From: Ferrimonas balearica DSM 9799
GTDB lineage: Bacteria; Pseudomonadota; Gammaproteobacteria; Enterobacterales; Shewanellaceae
Assembly (NCBI RefSeq): GCF_000148645.1
Contig: NC_014541.1
Location: 3,495,139 to 3,559,138, forward strand
Direction: 5' to 3'
Length of the DNA: 64,000 nt
Shown: positions 8,401 to 16,452 of the stretch, one piece after another
Numbering within the stretch: position 1 is the first letter of the stretch
How the letters are laid out: the number at the start of each line of letters is the position of its first letter
The notes under the pieces: generated by a model
The model's database searches: none
What the model saw: only the letters and a program-made list of their open reading frames with translations
What the model was told of the DNA's origin: nothing
Translations under genes and position numbers: made by a program

Positions 8401-10059
8401 GGCAAGTACTTCATCGGTCTGGTAACGTCCCTCTGTCAGAGTACCGCCACAACCACTGATCGCATCGACGGCGTAGCCGGATTGAGGAGACAGAGTGAAC
8501 ACGCCCCGTTGACCGGAATCCACCTGCAGCTGGGCCGGGCTGATACTGCCCCCCTCTCCGACCTCGGTGGAAACCTGGTATTGAACCGGCGAAAAGCGAA
8601 CGTCAATGCTGCAGCTTTCACTGATCGGGCCGGTGGTATACACCCCGTTCAGCAGTGAACCCTCACAGCCAGATACCGACGCCACCTGATACTCAGGTTC
8701 AGCACTCACCACAAACGCGCCCGTATCACCGTGACTCAGGGTCATCTGGGTTGGCTGGATGCTGCCCCCCTCACCCACCGCGGTGGCGATCTGGTATTGA
8801 ACCGGCGAGAAGCGCACATCGATTGTGCAGCTTTGATTGATCGCGCCGACGGTATACACCCCGTTCAGCAGTGAACCCTCGCAGCCAGTTACCGACGCCA
8901 CTTGGTAGCCCGCTTCGGCACTCACCACAAACTCGCCCGTATCACCGTGACTCAGGGTCATCTGGGTTGGCTGGATGCTGCCCCCCTCACCCACTGCGGT
9001 GGCGATCTGGTATTGAACCGGCGAGAAGCGCACATCGATTGTGCAGCTCTCATTGATCGCGCCGACGGTGTATACCCCGTTCAGCAGTGAACCCGCACAC
9101 CCCGATACCGACGCAACCTGAAAGCCAGGGTTGGCACTCACCACAAACTCGCCGACATCACCGTGATTCAGGGTCATGTGGGTCGGCCGGATACTCCCAC
9201 CGGTATTCAGGTCGGTAACGATGCGATATTGATTCCGGGCAAAGGAGGCCGTCACTGTGCAGTTTTGGTTGACCGGCGCAGTGATAAAACCATCCACTTC
9301 CAGTGTGCCATTACAGCCCTCAATGGCTGTCATGTGATGTCCCGCTTCTGGGATGGGTTGGATGATGGCTTGTTGACCCGACTCTATCTCCTGCTGTTGC
9401 GGGTAGAGCGTGCCGCCACCCACGCTCTGGGTGCTGATGAGATAGAGAGGAGTCTGACTGCTTCCCGGCCCCGGAGGGGCTGGCGGATCAATGATGTTAC
9501 CTGTCTTTACCGCAAAGGAGGCCACAACGGTGCAATCATCGGTTGCCGGGCCCGTCTCATAAAACGCCCCTTGCAGGCTGCCGCCACAACCGGAAATCTC
9601 AGCCAGCTCATAACCGATATCGGGCATCGGTTCGAAGCGGCCGGTCTCCCCACGTTTCAGAGACCGGGATTGCGGAGAGAGCACTCCCCCTTCGCTGGTT
9701 TCCGTCTGGATTTGAATCGGCCGCTCGGCAAAATGCGCCCTGACCGTACAGTCACCCTGAATCCCCTCGACAACGAAGCCTTCATCGGTCATCGCGCCAC
9801 CACAGCCCGAAACCGACAACAGCTGGTATCCCGACTCAACAGTGAGCGCGAACACGCCCTTCCCGCCTTCAGGGAGCAACAGCGACTGCGGCTGCAATGC
9901 CCCTCCCTCGTTGCTCGCCGTTTTGATCTGGTAATAGGTGCCGTGTATCAAACCCTGATCCGTCGTCCCGCCATCGACAGCCTCAGCCTTCTCCTCGGCT
10001 TCCTTGCTGCACCCAAAAATCAACGGCGCCACAAGCAATAACATTCCCACTCGATGCAT
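5488..10059 (-). CDS. AcfD/SslE-like M60 metallopeptidase lipoprotein with seven InlB-like repeats
   Basis: The 1523-residue protein begins with a lipoprotein signal ending in LIFGC. Seven tandem repeats of about 70 residues follow (roughly residues 40-570). Each has the pattern GG-x-hydrophobic-P near its start, GY near the middle, SGCxGSL, and a second Cys before a VxF end; the paired cysteines could form disulfides. The long C-terminal part is M60/enhancin-like and carries the gluzincin motif HELGH at 1234-1238 followed by AGENSNNIF, a candidate third ligand region. Length and architecture match AcfD of Vibrio cholerae and SslE/YghJ of E. coli, surface lipoproteins exported by type II secretion that cleave mucin-like glycoproteins. 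The host substrate here is unknown. A paralogue lies directly upstream. Confidence 0.88.
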   Translation of the reverse strand: MHRVGMLLLVAPLIFGCSKEAEEKAEAVDGGTTDQGLIHGTYYQIKTASNEGGALQPQSLLLPEGGKGVFALTVESGYQLLSVSGCGGAMTDEGFVVEGIQGDCTVRAHFAERPIQIQTETSEGGVLSPQSRSLKRGETGRFEPMPDIGYELAEISGCGGSLQGAFYETGPATDDCTVVASFAVKTGNIIDPPAPPGPGSSQTPLYLISTQSVGGGTLYPQQQEIESGQQAIIQPIPEAGHHMTAIEGCNGTLEVDGFITAPVNQNCTVTASFARNQYRIVTDLNTGGSIRPTHMTLNHGDVGEFVVSANPGFQVASVSGCAGSLLNGVYTVGAINESCTIDVRFSPVQYQIATAVGEGGSIQPTQMTLSHGDTGEFVVSAEAGYQVASVTGCEGSLLNGVYTVGAINQSCTIDVRFSPVQYQIATAVGEGGSIQPTQMTLSHGDTGAFVVSAEPEYQVASVSGCEGSLLNGVYTTGPISESCSIDVRFSPVQYQVSTEVGEGGSISPAQLQVDSGQRGVFTLSPQSGYAVDAISGCGGTLTEGRYQTDEVLADCTVSVSFLTNAQNAIKHADHRLASEQELIDHLQAAIAQREQKRKATVRALFSGLETISWFPSHDAVHFTSYLPDTTWPLLRSNTTQYNSASNVGLVMVHEKAQQRWAAMASSLFSVGRNEGTDTLLKRLLGWLTRGEDAKEGFRIVAAHVPRRADDYWFPHYEGMVSWLNAHYPDAYQVNGARECDGAAFSGCIDESEPDLIVLGGFGNADAAVMAEAIEKAKALSIPILTTNYFRSAGPILSPLYQEMGLTSANNYWSKHRALDLNVEALLLTDETAVKAMSDIVRLLEEGKFDTEAIAGCTRNFLSCNSSGFRAAFRFGADHFRRSVTALDAGGINLFGLSSADIVQAGVLLADKYRSNIDYPITRSEGEAWLQALFADWAVNYARPNNQAQPDLGEYVIDKRQVRKQENAHYEYPEVTQSRRQISVPYPNQWTTTGWYALPGQTVTLTRHDDSDAVVKVRLNYHRGDTHKAHKNGIYNRPLELTTQRLTLAKQSSVTLSSPYGGPIYLHLSGSGTTLTTDVTASGIVHHPSIRDFNDSEQIAAFQQAMESTQIPHLDLRSEVAEHHMRRDKFTSSIGSRFEDVGALLTSIRRDHINSVYSLAGFKIPGMTLADSLPTDVKSVCLDLLGEDCIDNTLHVRRIIQHANYDQYSLCGSGCSGNPWDASWSINPLGWGDNHELGHNLQVPRLNVHYAPAEDANRWGGYSSRAGENSNNIFPYYVYWHHHYIQEGNTSIRRDTHSNQKELFFAFMSDVLQRRNGEGERVVFKNDSCSTFGTGDRYQAPWESNTYAIHNGYRMTFYLQMALRAHGLTMASGTKLNNGFGIYTLLYLHSRIFGRYAANQQVWEANRNQLGFSLFPYQGHEVYGGRKIKDIPGNDFMLVSLSHLTGLDWRSHFDLLGLRYTTLASQQVQANATAGALRMGMYVLDTDLPPANMTEGLDFLPLSMEDSTTVWPRDNSSPAQCGNP
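8655..9236 (-). repeat. Near-identical tandem 216-bp coding repeats in the M60 gene
   Basis: Three consecutive 72-codon units encode repeats 4-6 of the lipoprotein. The units around 8655-8870 and 8871-9086 are nearly identical at the DNA level and the third (9087 onward) is more diverged. The period is exactly 216 bp, which keeps the frame and would allow copy-number change by slippage or recombination. Confidence 0.85.
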
Positions 10060-10251
10060 AAGTCACAACCCATCTGGTGTTTGATGACACTGCGGCTTCG
10101 AATGGCCTGACATGCCTAAGCAAACAGTGCAACAACACGCCTTAGTTAAAAACGAATGCGCATCATGTTATCGGTGCGATGGGAGGGGGGCTGTATGGTG
10201 CTTGTATGGGGAGGCGGCATGGCGCACTCATCAGAGCTCAGGCCAGAATAA

Positions 10252-10275
10252 AAAGCCGCCTAACCGGGCGGCTTT
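10252..10275 (-). terminator. Terminator of the second M60 gene
   Basis: On the minus strand a GC-rich stem (GCCGCC pairing with GGCGGC) is followed by TTTTTATT, about 20 bp after the stop at 10295. The 10060-10251 stretch between the two M60 genes holds no recognisable gene and presumably carries the promoter of the downstream copy. Confidence 0.8.
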
Positions 10276-10294
10276 GTTGTGCCGGTGGCCCGAT

Positions 10295-13200
10295 TCAGGG
10301 CCGTGGGCAATCCACCGGAGTGCTGCTGTCCCGGGGCCAGCGGGTTGTGGCATCGGACAATGACAATGGCAGAAAGGTTAGCCCCTCGCTCATGTTGGCC
10401 GGGGGCAGATCGGTTTCCAAAACGAACATCCCCATGGGCAGTGTCCCCTTGCTGGCATTGGCCGAGGCTTGCGCCGCTGCCAGAGAGGAGTAGCGCAGAC
10501 CCAGCAAGTCAAAGTGGCTGCGCCAATCCAGTCCGGTGAGGTGGCTGAGGGACACCAGCATAAAGTCGTTGCCGGGGATGCCACTGACGTTGCGCCCGCC
10601 ATAAACCGCATTTCCCTCATAGGGAAACAGGCTAAACCCCAGTCGCTCTCGATGGGCCAGCCATTCACTGCTGTTGCTGGCATAGCGACCAAACACCCGG
10701 TGATGCTGGTACAGCAGGGTGAAGATATTGAAGCCGTTGCTCAACACCGTGCCATCCGCCAGCGTCCGGCCATGGGCCCGCAACGCCATCTGGATATAAA
10801 ACGCCATGCGATAGCCGTTGTGGACGGCGTAGTCGTTACTCGCCCAGGGCGCCTGATACCGATCGGTACCACTGTCCAGAATCTGGCAATTTTCCCTTAG
10901 TACCACCCGCTCACCGGCCTGATCCTGCACTCCGGCGGCATCGGACATAAAGGCGTAAAACAGAGACTTGTGGTTCATATGAGTGTCCAACAGCGGCTGG
11001 GTATGGCCATCGCGCAGGTAGTGTGCCCGCCACTTAACGTAGTAGGGAAAAATGTTGTTGGAGTTCTCCCCGGCCCGACTGCTGTAGCGGGTCCAGTCAT
11101 CGGCCGTGTCTGAATAATGGACGTTGAGCCGTCCCACCTGCAGGTTATGGCCCAACTCATGGTTATCGCCCCACCCGATGGGGTTTATTGAGGCTCCTGA
11201 ATCCCAGGGGTTGCCTGAGCACATGAAACCACAATGCGCATTCTGGTCGTAGTTGCTGTGCTGGATGATCGTGCGCACATGCAAACGATCATCGAGGCAA
11301 TCCTGCCCCAACAAAGCCACACATGCCGTGGCCACCGCTTCCGGTAAGGACTGCGCCAGGCTCTGACCCGCCAGCTTAAATCCCGCCAGGGTATAGACCG
11401 GGTTGATATGGTCATTCACCACACTGTTCAGCAGCGCACTGACGTCCGGCGTTACACCACCGAGCGCACCGCTGAACCGATCCCGGCGCAGGTGTTGTTC
11501 CGCAGCAGGTGAGCGCAGGTCGATATGGGGCAGTTCCGTGTCGGCGTAACGCTGATTGAACGTCCGGATCTGCTCAGGCTGGGAGAAATCAAGAATGGCG
11601 GGATGATGAACAATGCCGCTGGCATGGATGTCGGTGGATAAGGCCCCATCAGCACCCTCGATATGGAGGTATATCGGACCACCATAGGGACTGGAGAAGC
11701 GCACGCTCTGCCCCGGTGCCACCGGCAATCGCTGGGTGGCCAGCTCCAGCGGCGCAGCCAGAATCTTACGACTGAAAGCCCGGTTGGTGTTCGTCCGGTG
11801 GTAGTTCAGCTTCACCGTAACCTGCGCATCGCTGGTGTCATGGCGGGTCAGGGTGATGGTCTGGCCCGGCAGGGCATACCAGCCGGTGCTGGTCCACTGA
11901 TTCCGGTAAGGCACGCTGATGGTCTGTCGCTGCGATGTGGTGTCCGGGTAGGCATAATGAGCGACTTCACCCTTAAGTACCTGGCTGCGATCCTTCACAA
12001 ACTCCCCCAGGTCCGGCTGGGCCGGATTACCGGCGCGAGCATAGTTGACCAGCCAGTCCGCAAACATCGCCTGCTGCCATTCGGTCTGGGCCTGCCAATC
12101 AATGGGGTAATCGATTCCTGCACGATACTTGTCTGCCAGCAACAGAGCGGCCTTCAGGATATCCATCTGCTCAAGCCCAAAGGCACTGAGCCCCTGCTCA
12201 TCCAGAGCCCTGGCCGCACCATGGAACCAGTCCGCCCCGCCCTTAAAAGCCGAGACAAATGTGGCGTCATTGCAATGCAGGAGGTTGCTCTCACAAGGTG
12301 CCAGTACCGCGGTATCAAACTGGCCGCTGCGCAGACTCAGTAACAGCGTATCCACCTGTTGGTTGATCGGGTCCGAAGCCTGCAGAGCGGCAATCTCCAG
12401 GTCATTGGCATTCAGTTTCGACCAGTAGTTGCCGGATACCGCCAGCCCCATCTGCTGATACAGCGGACTCAGCATCGGGCTGGCTTCACGCCAATAGTTG
12501 GAGAGCAGTACCGGGATGCCGGCCTCGCGGGCTTGTGCCAGAGCTGGGGCAATCCCCTGATGGCCCAACCCGTCGCGGTCGATGTCGCTGAGCACAATCA
12601 GGTCGGGCTGCTGGCTGTCGATACAGGTTGCCAGCGCAGCGTAGTCGCACTGGTTGGCGCCGTTAATCCGGTGATTGTCCGGGTAGTACTCGTTCAACCA
12701 CTGACGTATCCCCTCGTTATGGGGAAAATAGTGGCTGTCAGCGTGACCGGGCATCTGAGCGGTGATAATCGACAGACCGTCACTCTGGTCGGCACCGTCG
12801 GTGAGCCAGTGAATCAACTGACGCAACAAACGATCGCTCTGTTCGGAACGGGAAACCGAGAACAGGTTGGCCGCCATCGCCGCCATCCGCTGCTGCGGTT
12901 GCTGTGACGCCATCACCAGACCACCAACGGCCGGGTTACCGTTGCCATCCTCATTGGCGGGCAACAGGGTCCAGGTTGTCTGGGTCTGATAGGTGGTAAA
13001 GCTGACCGAATCGTGGGAGGGGTGCCAACTGATGCGCTCAATGCCTGCCAGCAGGCTGTCGACCAACGCCAGTCTCGCCGCTTCACTGTTGGAGAGATGC
13101 TGGCGGGCATGGTCGATTAGCTCCAGGTCACTGGCGAGACGGTGATCCTCCCGGCGGATGGCATTTTCCGCGTTGCTGACAAAGTTCGCCTGCACCTGGC

Positions 13201-13957
13201 AGGGGCCTGCGACCGGGCCGGTCAGGTAGCGCCCACCCAGCAACTCGCCATCGCAACCGTCGACAGACCACAGAACATGGCCCGACTCGGGCACCACCTC
13301 AAACTCTGCACGCTGGCCCTGATTAACCTGCTGCTGCGGCGGCAGCAACTGACCAGCCCCTTCGCTGTGGGTCGTCACCGTATGCTGGATCGGTTCAAAC
13401 TGCACCGATACGGTACAGTCGCCTGTCGCCGGTGCGGTGACAAAAAGGTCCCCTTGCAGGCTGCCCCCGCATCCGGAGGCGGAAACCAGCTGGTGGTGCT
13501 CGGCGGCGGTCAGCTCAAACCGCCCCTGCTCACCGTAACTGAGCATCCACTCCCCCGGCGTTGCCGAGCCCTGTCCCTGCACCTCAACCCGCAGTTGGTA
13601 CTGCTTTAACTCAAACTGGGCGGTCACCAGACAATCCGCCGCCATGACGCCGGTGGTGTAAGTCAGTGCATCCAAACTGCCGTCGCAGCCGCTGATGCTG
13701 CCAAGCTGATGTCCCTCATCAATGCTGAGGGTGAAGGTGCCCCGCTGACCTTCGGCCAGCGTCAGACTTTGCGGACTCAGCCGCCCTCCTGCGTTGTGGT
13801 GGGTATTCGCTTCGTACCACACCGTGGGGTTGCCATCGTCGCCCCCCTGGCTGCCACTGTTGCCGCCATCAGCGCCGGGGCTGTCCGGTTCAACGCCCCC
13901 ACCACTGCATCCCGCCGCCAGCAAGAGTGTTGCCAGCACCAATCCATTGCGTGTCAT
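10295..13957 (-). CDS. AcfD/SslE-like M60 metallopeptidase lipoprotein with three InlB-like repeats
   Basis: I take the ATG at 13957, preceded by GGAAGGAAACCGGGA, because it places a lipoprotein signal (ending LLAAGC) at the N-terminus; an upstream in-frame start at 14014 would bury it. The protein has 1220 residues. After a Gly/Asp-rich linker come three repeats of the same kind as in the downstream paralogue, with paired cysteines. A long conserved region follows with the zinc motif HELGH at 933-937 and the AGENSNNIF segment. Its C-terminal half is very similar to that of the neighbouring gene, so the pair arose by tandem duplication followed by gain or loss of repeats. Expected to be a surface-exposed glycoprotein- or mucin-cleaving protease. 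Confidence 0.87.
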   Translation of the reverse strand: MTRNGLVLATLLLAAGCSGGGVEPDSPGADGGNSGSQGGDDGNPTVWYEANTHHNAGGRLSPQSLTLAEGQRGTFTLSIDEGHQLGSISGCDGSLDALTYTTGVMAADCLVTAQFELKQYQLRVEVQGQGSATPGEWMLSYGEQGRFELTAAEHHQLVSASGCGGSLQGDLFVTAPATGDCTVSVQFEPIQHTVTTHSEGAGQLLPPQQQVNQGQRAEFEVVPESGHVLWSVDGCDGELLGGRYLTGPVAGPCQVQANFVSNAENAIRREDHRLASDLELIDHARQHLSNSEAARLALVDSLLAGIERISWHPSHDSVSFTTYQTQTTWTLLPANEDGNGNPAVGGLVMASQQPQQRMAAMAANLFSVSRSEQSDRLLRQLIHWLTDGADQSDGLSIITAQMPGHADSHYFPHNEGIRQWLNEYYPDNHRINGANQCDYAALATCIDSQQPDLIVLSDIDRDGLGHQGIAPALAQAREAGIPVLLSNYWREASPMLSPLYQQMGLAVSGNYWSKLNANDLEIAALQASDPINQQVDTLLLSLRSGQFDTAVLAPCESNLLHCNDATFVSAFKGGADWFHGAARALDEQGLSAFGLEQMDILKAALLLADKYRAGIDYPIDWQAQTEWQQAMFADWLVNYARAGNPAQPDLGEFVKDRSQVLKGEVAHYAYPDTTSQRQTISVPYRNQWTSTGWYALPGQTITLTRHDTSDAQVTVKLNYHRTNTNRAFSRKILAAPLELATQRLPVAPGQSVRFSSPYGGPIYLHIEGADGALSTDIHASGIVHHPAILDFSQPEQIRTFNQRYADTELPHIDLRSPAAEQHLRRDRFSGALGGVTPDVSALLNSVVNDHINPVYTLAGFKLAGQSLAQSLPEAVATACVALLGQDCLDDRLHVRTIIQHSNYDQNAHCGFMCSGNPWDSGASINPIGWGDNHELGHNLQVGRLNVHYSDTADDWTRYSSRAGENSNNIFPYYVKWRAHYLRDGHTQPLLDTHMNHKSLFYAFMSDAAGVQDQAGERVVLRENCQILDSGTDRYQAPWASNDYAVHNGYRMAFYIQMALRAHGRTLADGTVLSNGFNIFTLLYQHHRVFGRYASNSSEWLAHRERLGFSLFPYEGNAVYGGRNVSGIPGNDFMLVSLSHLTGLDWRSHFDLLGLRYSSLAAAQASANASKGTLPMGMFVLETDLPPANMSEGLTFLPLSLSDATTRWPRDSSTPVDCPRP

Positions 13958-14158
13958 TCCCGGTTTCCTTCCCTGACCCTCTGCCGCTGGACATCCGTGG
14001 GTCGATATCACCAACCCAGGTAACCCATCCGACCCGAGAGGGTATCAACTGCAGTCAAAAAAAGCGGCCAAAAGGCGATCATCCTGTACCAACTCGCGAG
14101 GACTTTGCCCTAGTTGCGGCGATCGACCGAGGGCAAACATCACATCCTTACAAAGCAG

Positions 14159-14184
14159 AAAAGACCGCCCAAAGGCGGTCTTTT
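14159..14184 (-). terminator. Terminator of the ATP-grasp gene
   Basis: GACCGCC and GGCGGTC form a 7-bp stem flanked by AAAA and TTTT, so it can work on both strands. It follows the stop at 14195 on the minus strand. Confidence 0.8.
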
Positions 14185-14194
14185 CTGTCACGGT

Positions 14195-15010
14195 TTATAC
14201 CGCTTCCGGCAGCGGCTGCTCGGGGTTCGGCGAGTCATCGTCGCTGCCCCATTGGCGATTCAGGTAATCCCGGATCTGGTTGTCGATCTGCTCCTGTGCA
14301 CCCACCAGCCCCTGGTTGCCAAACAGGCGGTTGAACTCGAACACAAAGGGGTGACTGCCCACCATGGCAATATCAAAGCCGCCATGATCGATGCCCAGAC
14401 TGGTGGCCAGGTGCTCCACCAGATTGCGGGCTTCCAGCGGCACCAGACCGCGCTCAATGGTGCCGCCCTTGGAGACGTTGTTGTAAAACCCCTGCGGGGC
14501 TTGGTTTCGCCAGTAGCCACCGATGATCTGGTCGCCCACCCAGATGATGCGCAGGTCGCGGTCGATCGGCAGATATTCTTGGGCGTAGATCACCGGACTC
14601 TGGTCCAGGTAGTCCTGAAACTGGTCATAGGTTTCAATCAGGAATACGCCCTGCCCCATGCTGCTGCGCGGGATCTTCACCACAAACGGCAGATCCATGC
14701 TGTCCCACACCTCCTGAGCGTTGCTCGGGGTATTGGCGCGGATCAGGGTCACCGGCACATGAGCTGGCGCCACCATCTCAAAGCAACGGGTCATCTCCAC
14801 CTTGTCGTGGCCGATCATGTAGCTCGCCACGCTCGGGAAGATTTTGGCGCCCAGGCCATAGACCAGCGAGTTCACCTGCCAGTATTCCGGGAACAGCACG
14901 CCGTCGGCGGCCTGGATGTCGTCGATATGGTCGCGCATCCGCTCCGGCTTGATGTAGCGCAGACCGCTCATGCGGTAGGAGCGTAATGCGTCAAAAGTAA
15001 TGAGATTCAT
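14195..15010 (-). CDS. RimK-like ATP-grasp ligase
   Basis: With the ATG at 15010 the protein has 271 residues; a longer frame upstream runs into sequence without homology-like features. The fold is ATP-grasp. It contains a KIPRSSMGQGVFLI glycine-rich loop, the adenine-binding AQEYLPIDRDLRIIWVG segment, and the metal-binding FEFNRLFGNQG end. The closest type is RimK, the family that adds glutamate to proteins, peptides or cofactors. The N-terminal domain is short compared with RimK, and the substrate cannot be predicted. It is oriented with, and 107 bp downstream of, a ToxR-like regulator. Confidence 0.75.
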   Translation of the reverse strand: MNLITFDALRSYRMSGLRYIKPERMRDHIDDIQAADGVLFPEYWQVNSLVYGLGAKIFPSVASYMIGHDKVEMTRCFEMVAPAHVPVTLIRANTPSNAQEVWDSMDLPFVVKIPRSSMGQGVFLIETYDQFQDYLDQSPVIYAQEYLPIDRDLRIIWVGDQIIGGYWRNQAPQGFYNNVSKGGTIERGLVPLEARNLVEHLATSLGIDHGGFDIAMVGSHPFVFEFNRLFGNQGLVGAQEQIDNQIRDYLNRQWGSDDDSPNPEQPLPEAV

Positions 15011-15117
15011 AGCGGGTCGCAGGGCAAAAAAACGGCGACATTGTAGAAATGTCGCCGAATCTGACAAAACGGGATTTTTTAGCGCCTGGGACAAACAATA
15101 TTTGTCATTCGAATCCA

Positions 15118-16356
15118 CTACAGGTGGAGGGTTCGGCGTTGCGTCCAGACCATGGAGTGATCGGCAAAGGGCAGCATCCAGATGGCGGTGCGGTCATCCA
15201 GATAGAGGCGGTAGAACACCAGCTCCTCGCGGCCCAGTTCACTTTTTCGGAACTCGAGATAGAGGCGTTTTGCCATATCCGATAACCGATTGGGTGAGGA
15301 AAGCTCCACCGAGGTCGGGGTCACGGTATAGCGGGTCACACGCCGCTCACCCCAACGCTCTTCAGTTTCAATGTAGCGGCCACGGACCCGGTACTTCACT
15401 GGCGTGGTATGACAATCCTCATCGGTCACACAAGCGGCGAAATAAAACAGCCCACTGTGCGCTTCGATAGGCACCGCAGAGATGCGCAGGTCGGCCCTGG
15501 CCAGACGGTCATCCTGATCCAGCTTAAAGTAAGCGTCACCGAAGTAGAGCTGCTCCACCATGCCGCCGGTGTTGTCACCCAGCTCTTCGAACCGCAGGGC
15601 GTTGTAGGTCTTCTCCTCCATCCGGATCTTGGTGGAGAGAAACTCCGACAAGCGCTGTTGACCACCGTTATCCGCGGCGCCAAAGATACTGATCAGGCTC
15701 TGTCCGGGGCACTGCCCGTCGGCGTAACCGGGGCAGATCACAAGACTGTCGCCCTGTTCGGTCAGCAGAGCCATGCCCTGAAAGCGTTCAAAGGGTGGTT
15801 TCCAACCGGGCTCAGGCACCAGTTGATTGGCAATTCGGTCTGACAGAACGCTGGCGTCAACCGGGGCGGTTTTCGGCTCTGTCAGGACCCACACCGGGCC
15901 GGCCACTCCACTGACCCGTCCAGGCAGAGCCTGCTCGTTATAACGGGCGCGGGGTGAGGTATCCAACCACATCAGGACGCCAACCAGCAGCGCCAGTATC
16001 AGCAACACCAGCGCGGCCAGCAGCGACTTAAGTGGCAGCCGTTTGGCCTGGTTCTGGGATTCAGGAAGGTGCAGGATGTAGCCGCGCCGGGGCACGGTTT
16101 TCAATTCAATGTCCGGGTAAGGGGCCAGTTTCTTCCGCAGGGTACTCAACGCATTTTGCAGCGAAGAGTCGCCCACCACCCGGCCGGGCCAGCCCGCTTC
16201 CATCAACGCACTCTTGCTCACCACCTGGCCGGAACCGGCTTGCAGCGCCTCCAGAATGCGGGCCTCGGCAAAGGTCAGTTCGATGGCGAGATCGCTGGCG
16301 GTGTCCACCAGAATCAGCTTATCGGGGTCAAATCGGAGTTGAGGGGAGAGTCGCAC
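15118..16356 (-). CDS. ToxR/CadC-like membrane transcription regulator
   Basis: The GTG at 16356 is chosen because CCGGAGG lies six bases before it, and because the longer frame to 16422 would start inside the terminator of the upstream cytochrome gene. The 412-residue protein has an N-terminal winged helix ending in KTVPRRGYILHLP, then a strongly hydrophobic helix (about residues 126-147, LLAALVLLILALLVGVLMW). A periplasmic domain of about 260 residues with a few cysteines (CPGYADGQC, CVTDEDC) follows. ToxR-like proteins sense periplasmic or membrane signals and bind DNA directly. The neighbouring surface cytochrome or the ATP-grasp gene could be targets, but no operator is evident. Confidence 0.82.
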   Translation of the reverse strand: MRLSPQLRFDPDKLILVDTASDLAIELTFAEARILEALQAGSGQVVSKSALMEAGWPGRVVGDSSLQNALSTLRKKLAPYPDIELKTVPRRGYILHLPESQNQAKRLPLKSLLAALVLLILALLVGVLMWLDTSPRARYNEQALPGRVSGVAGPVWVLTEPKTAPVDASVLSDRIANQLVPEPGWKPPFERFQGMALLTEQGDSLVICPGYADGQCPGQSLISIFGAADNGGQQRLSEFLSTKIRMEEKTYNALRFEELGDNTGGMVEQLYFGDAYFKLDQDDRLARADLRISAVPIEAHSGLFYFAACVTDEDCHTTPVKYRVRGRYIETEERWGERRVTRYTVTPTSVELSSPNRLSDMAKRLYLEFRKSELGREELVFYRLYLDDRTAIWMLPFADHSMVWTQRRTLHL

Positions 16357-16390
16357 AGACAGCCTCCGGGGTATGTGCCGAAGAATGGTA

Positions 16391-16422
16391 AAAAAATGCC
16401 CCACCCAAAGGGGGTGAGGCAT
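16391..16422 (-). terminator. Terminator of the multihaem cytochrome gene
   Basis: On the minus strand ATGCCTCACCC pairs with GGGTGGGGCAT across a four-base loop, followed by at least six T. It lies just beyond the stop at 16453. Confidence 0.88.
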
Positions 16423-16452
16423 CCTAACATCGGTATTTGCAGGGGGGTAGGC

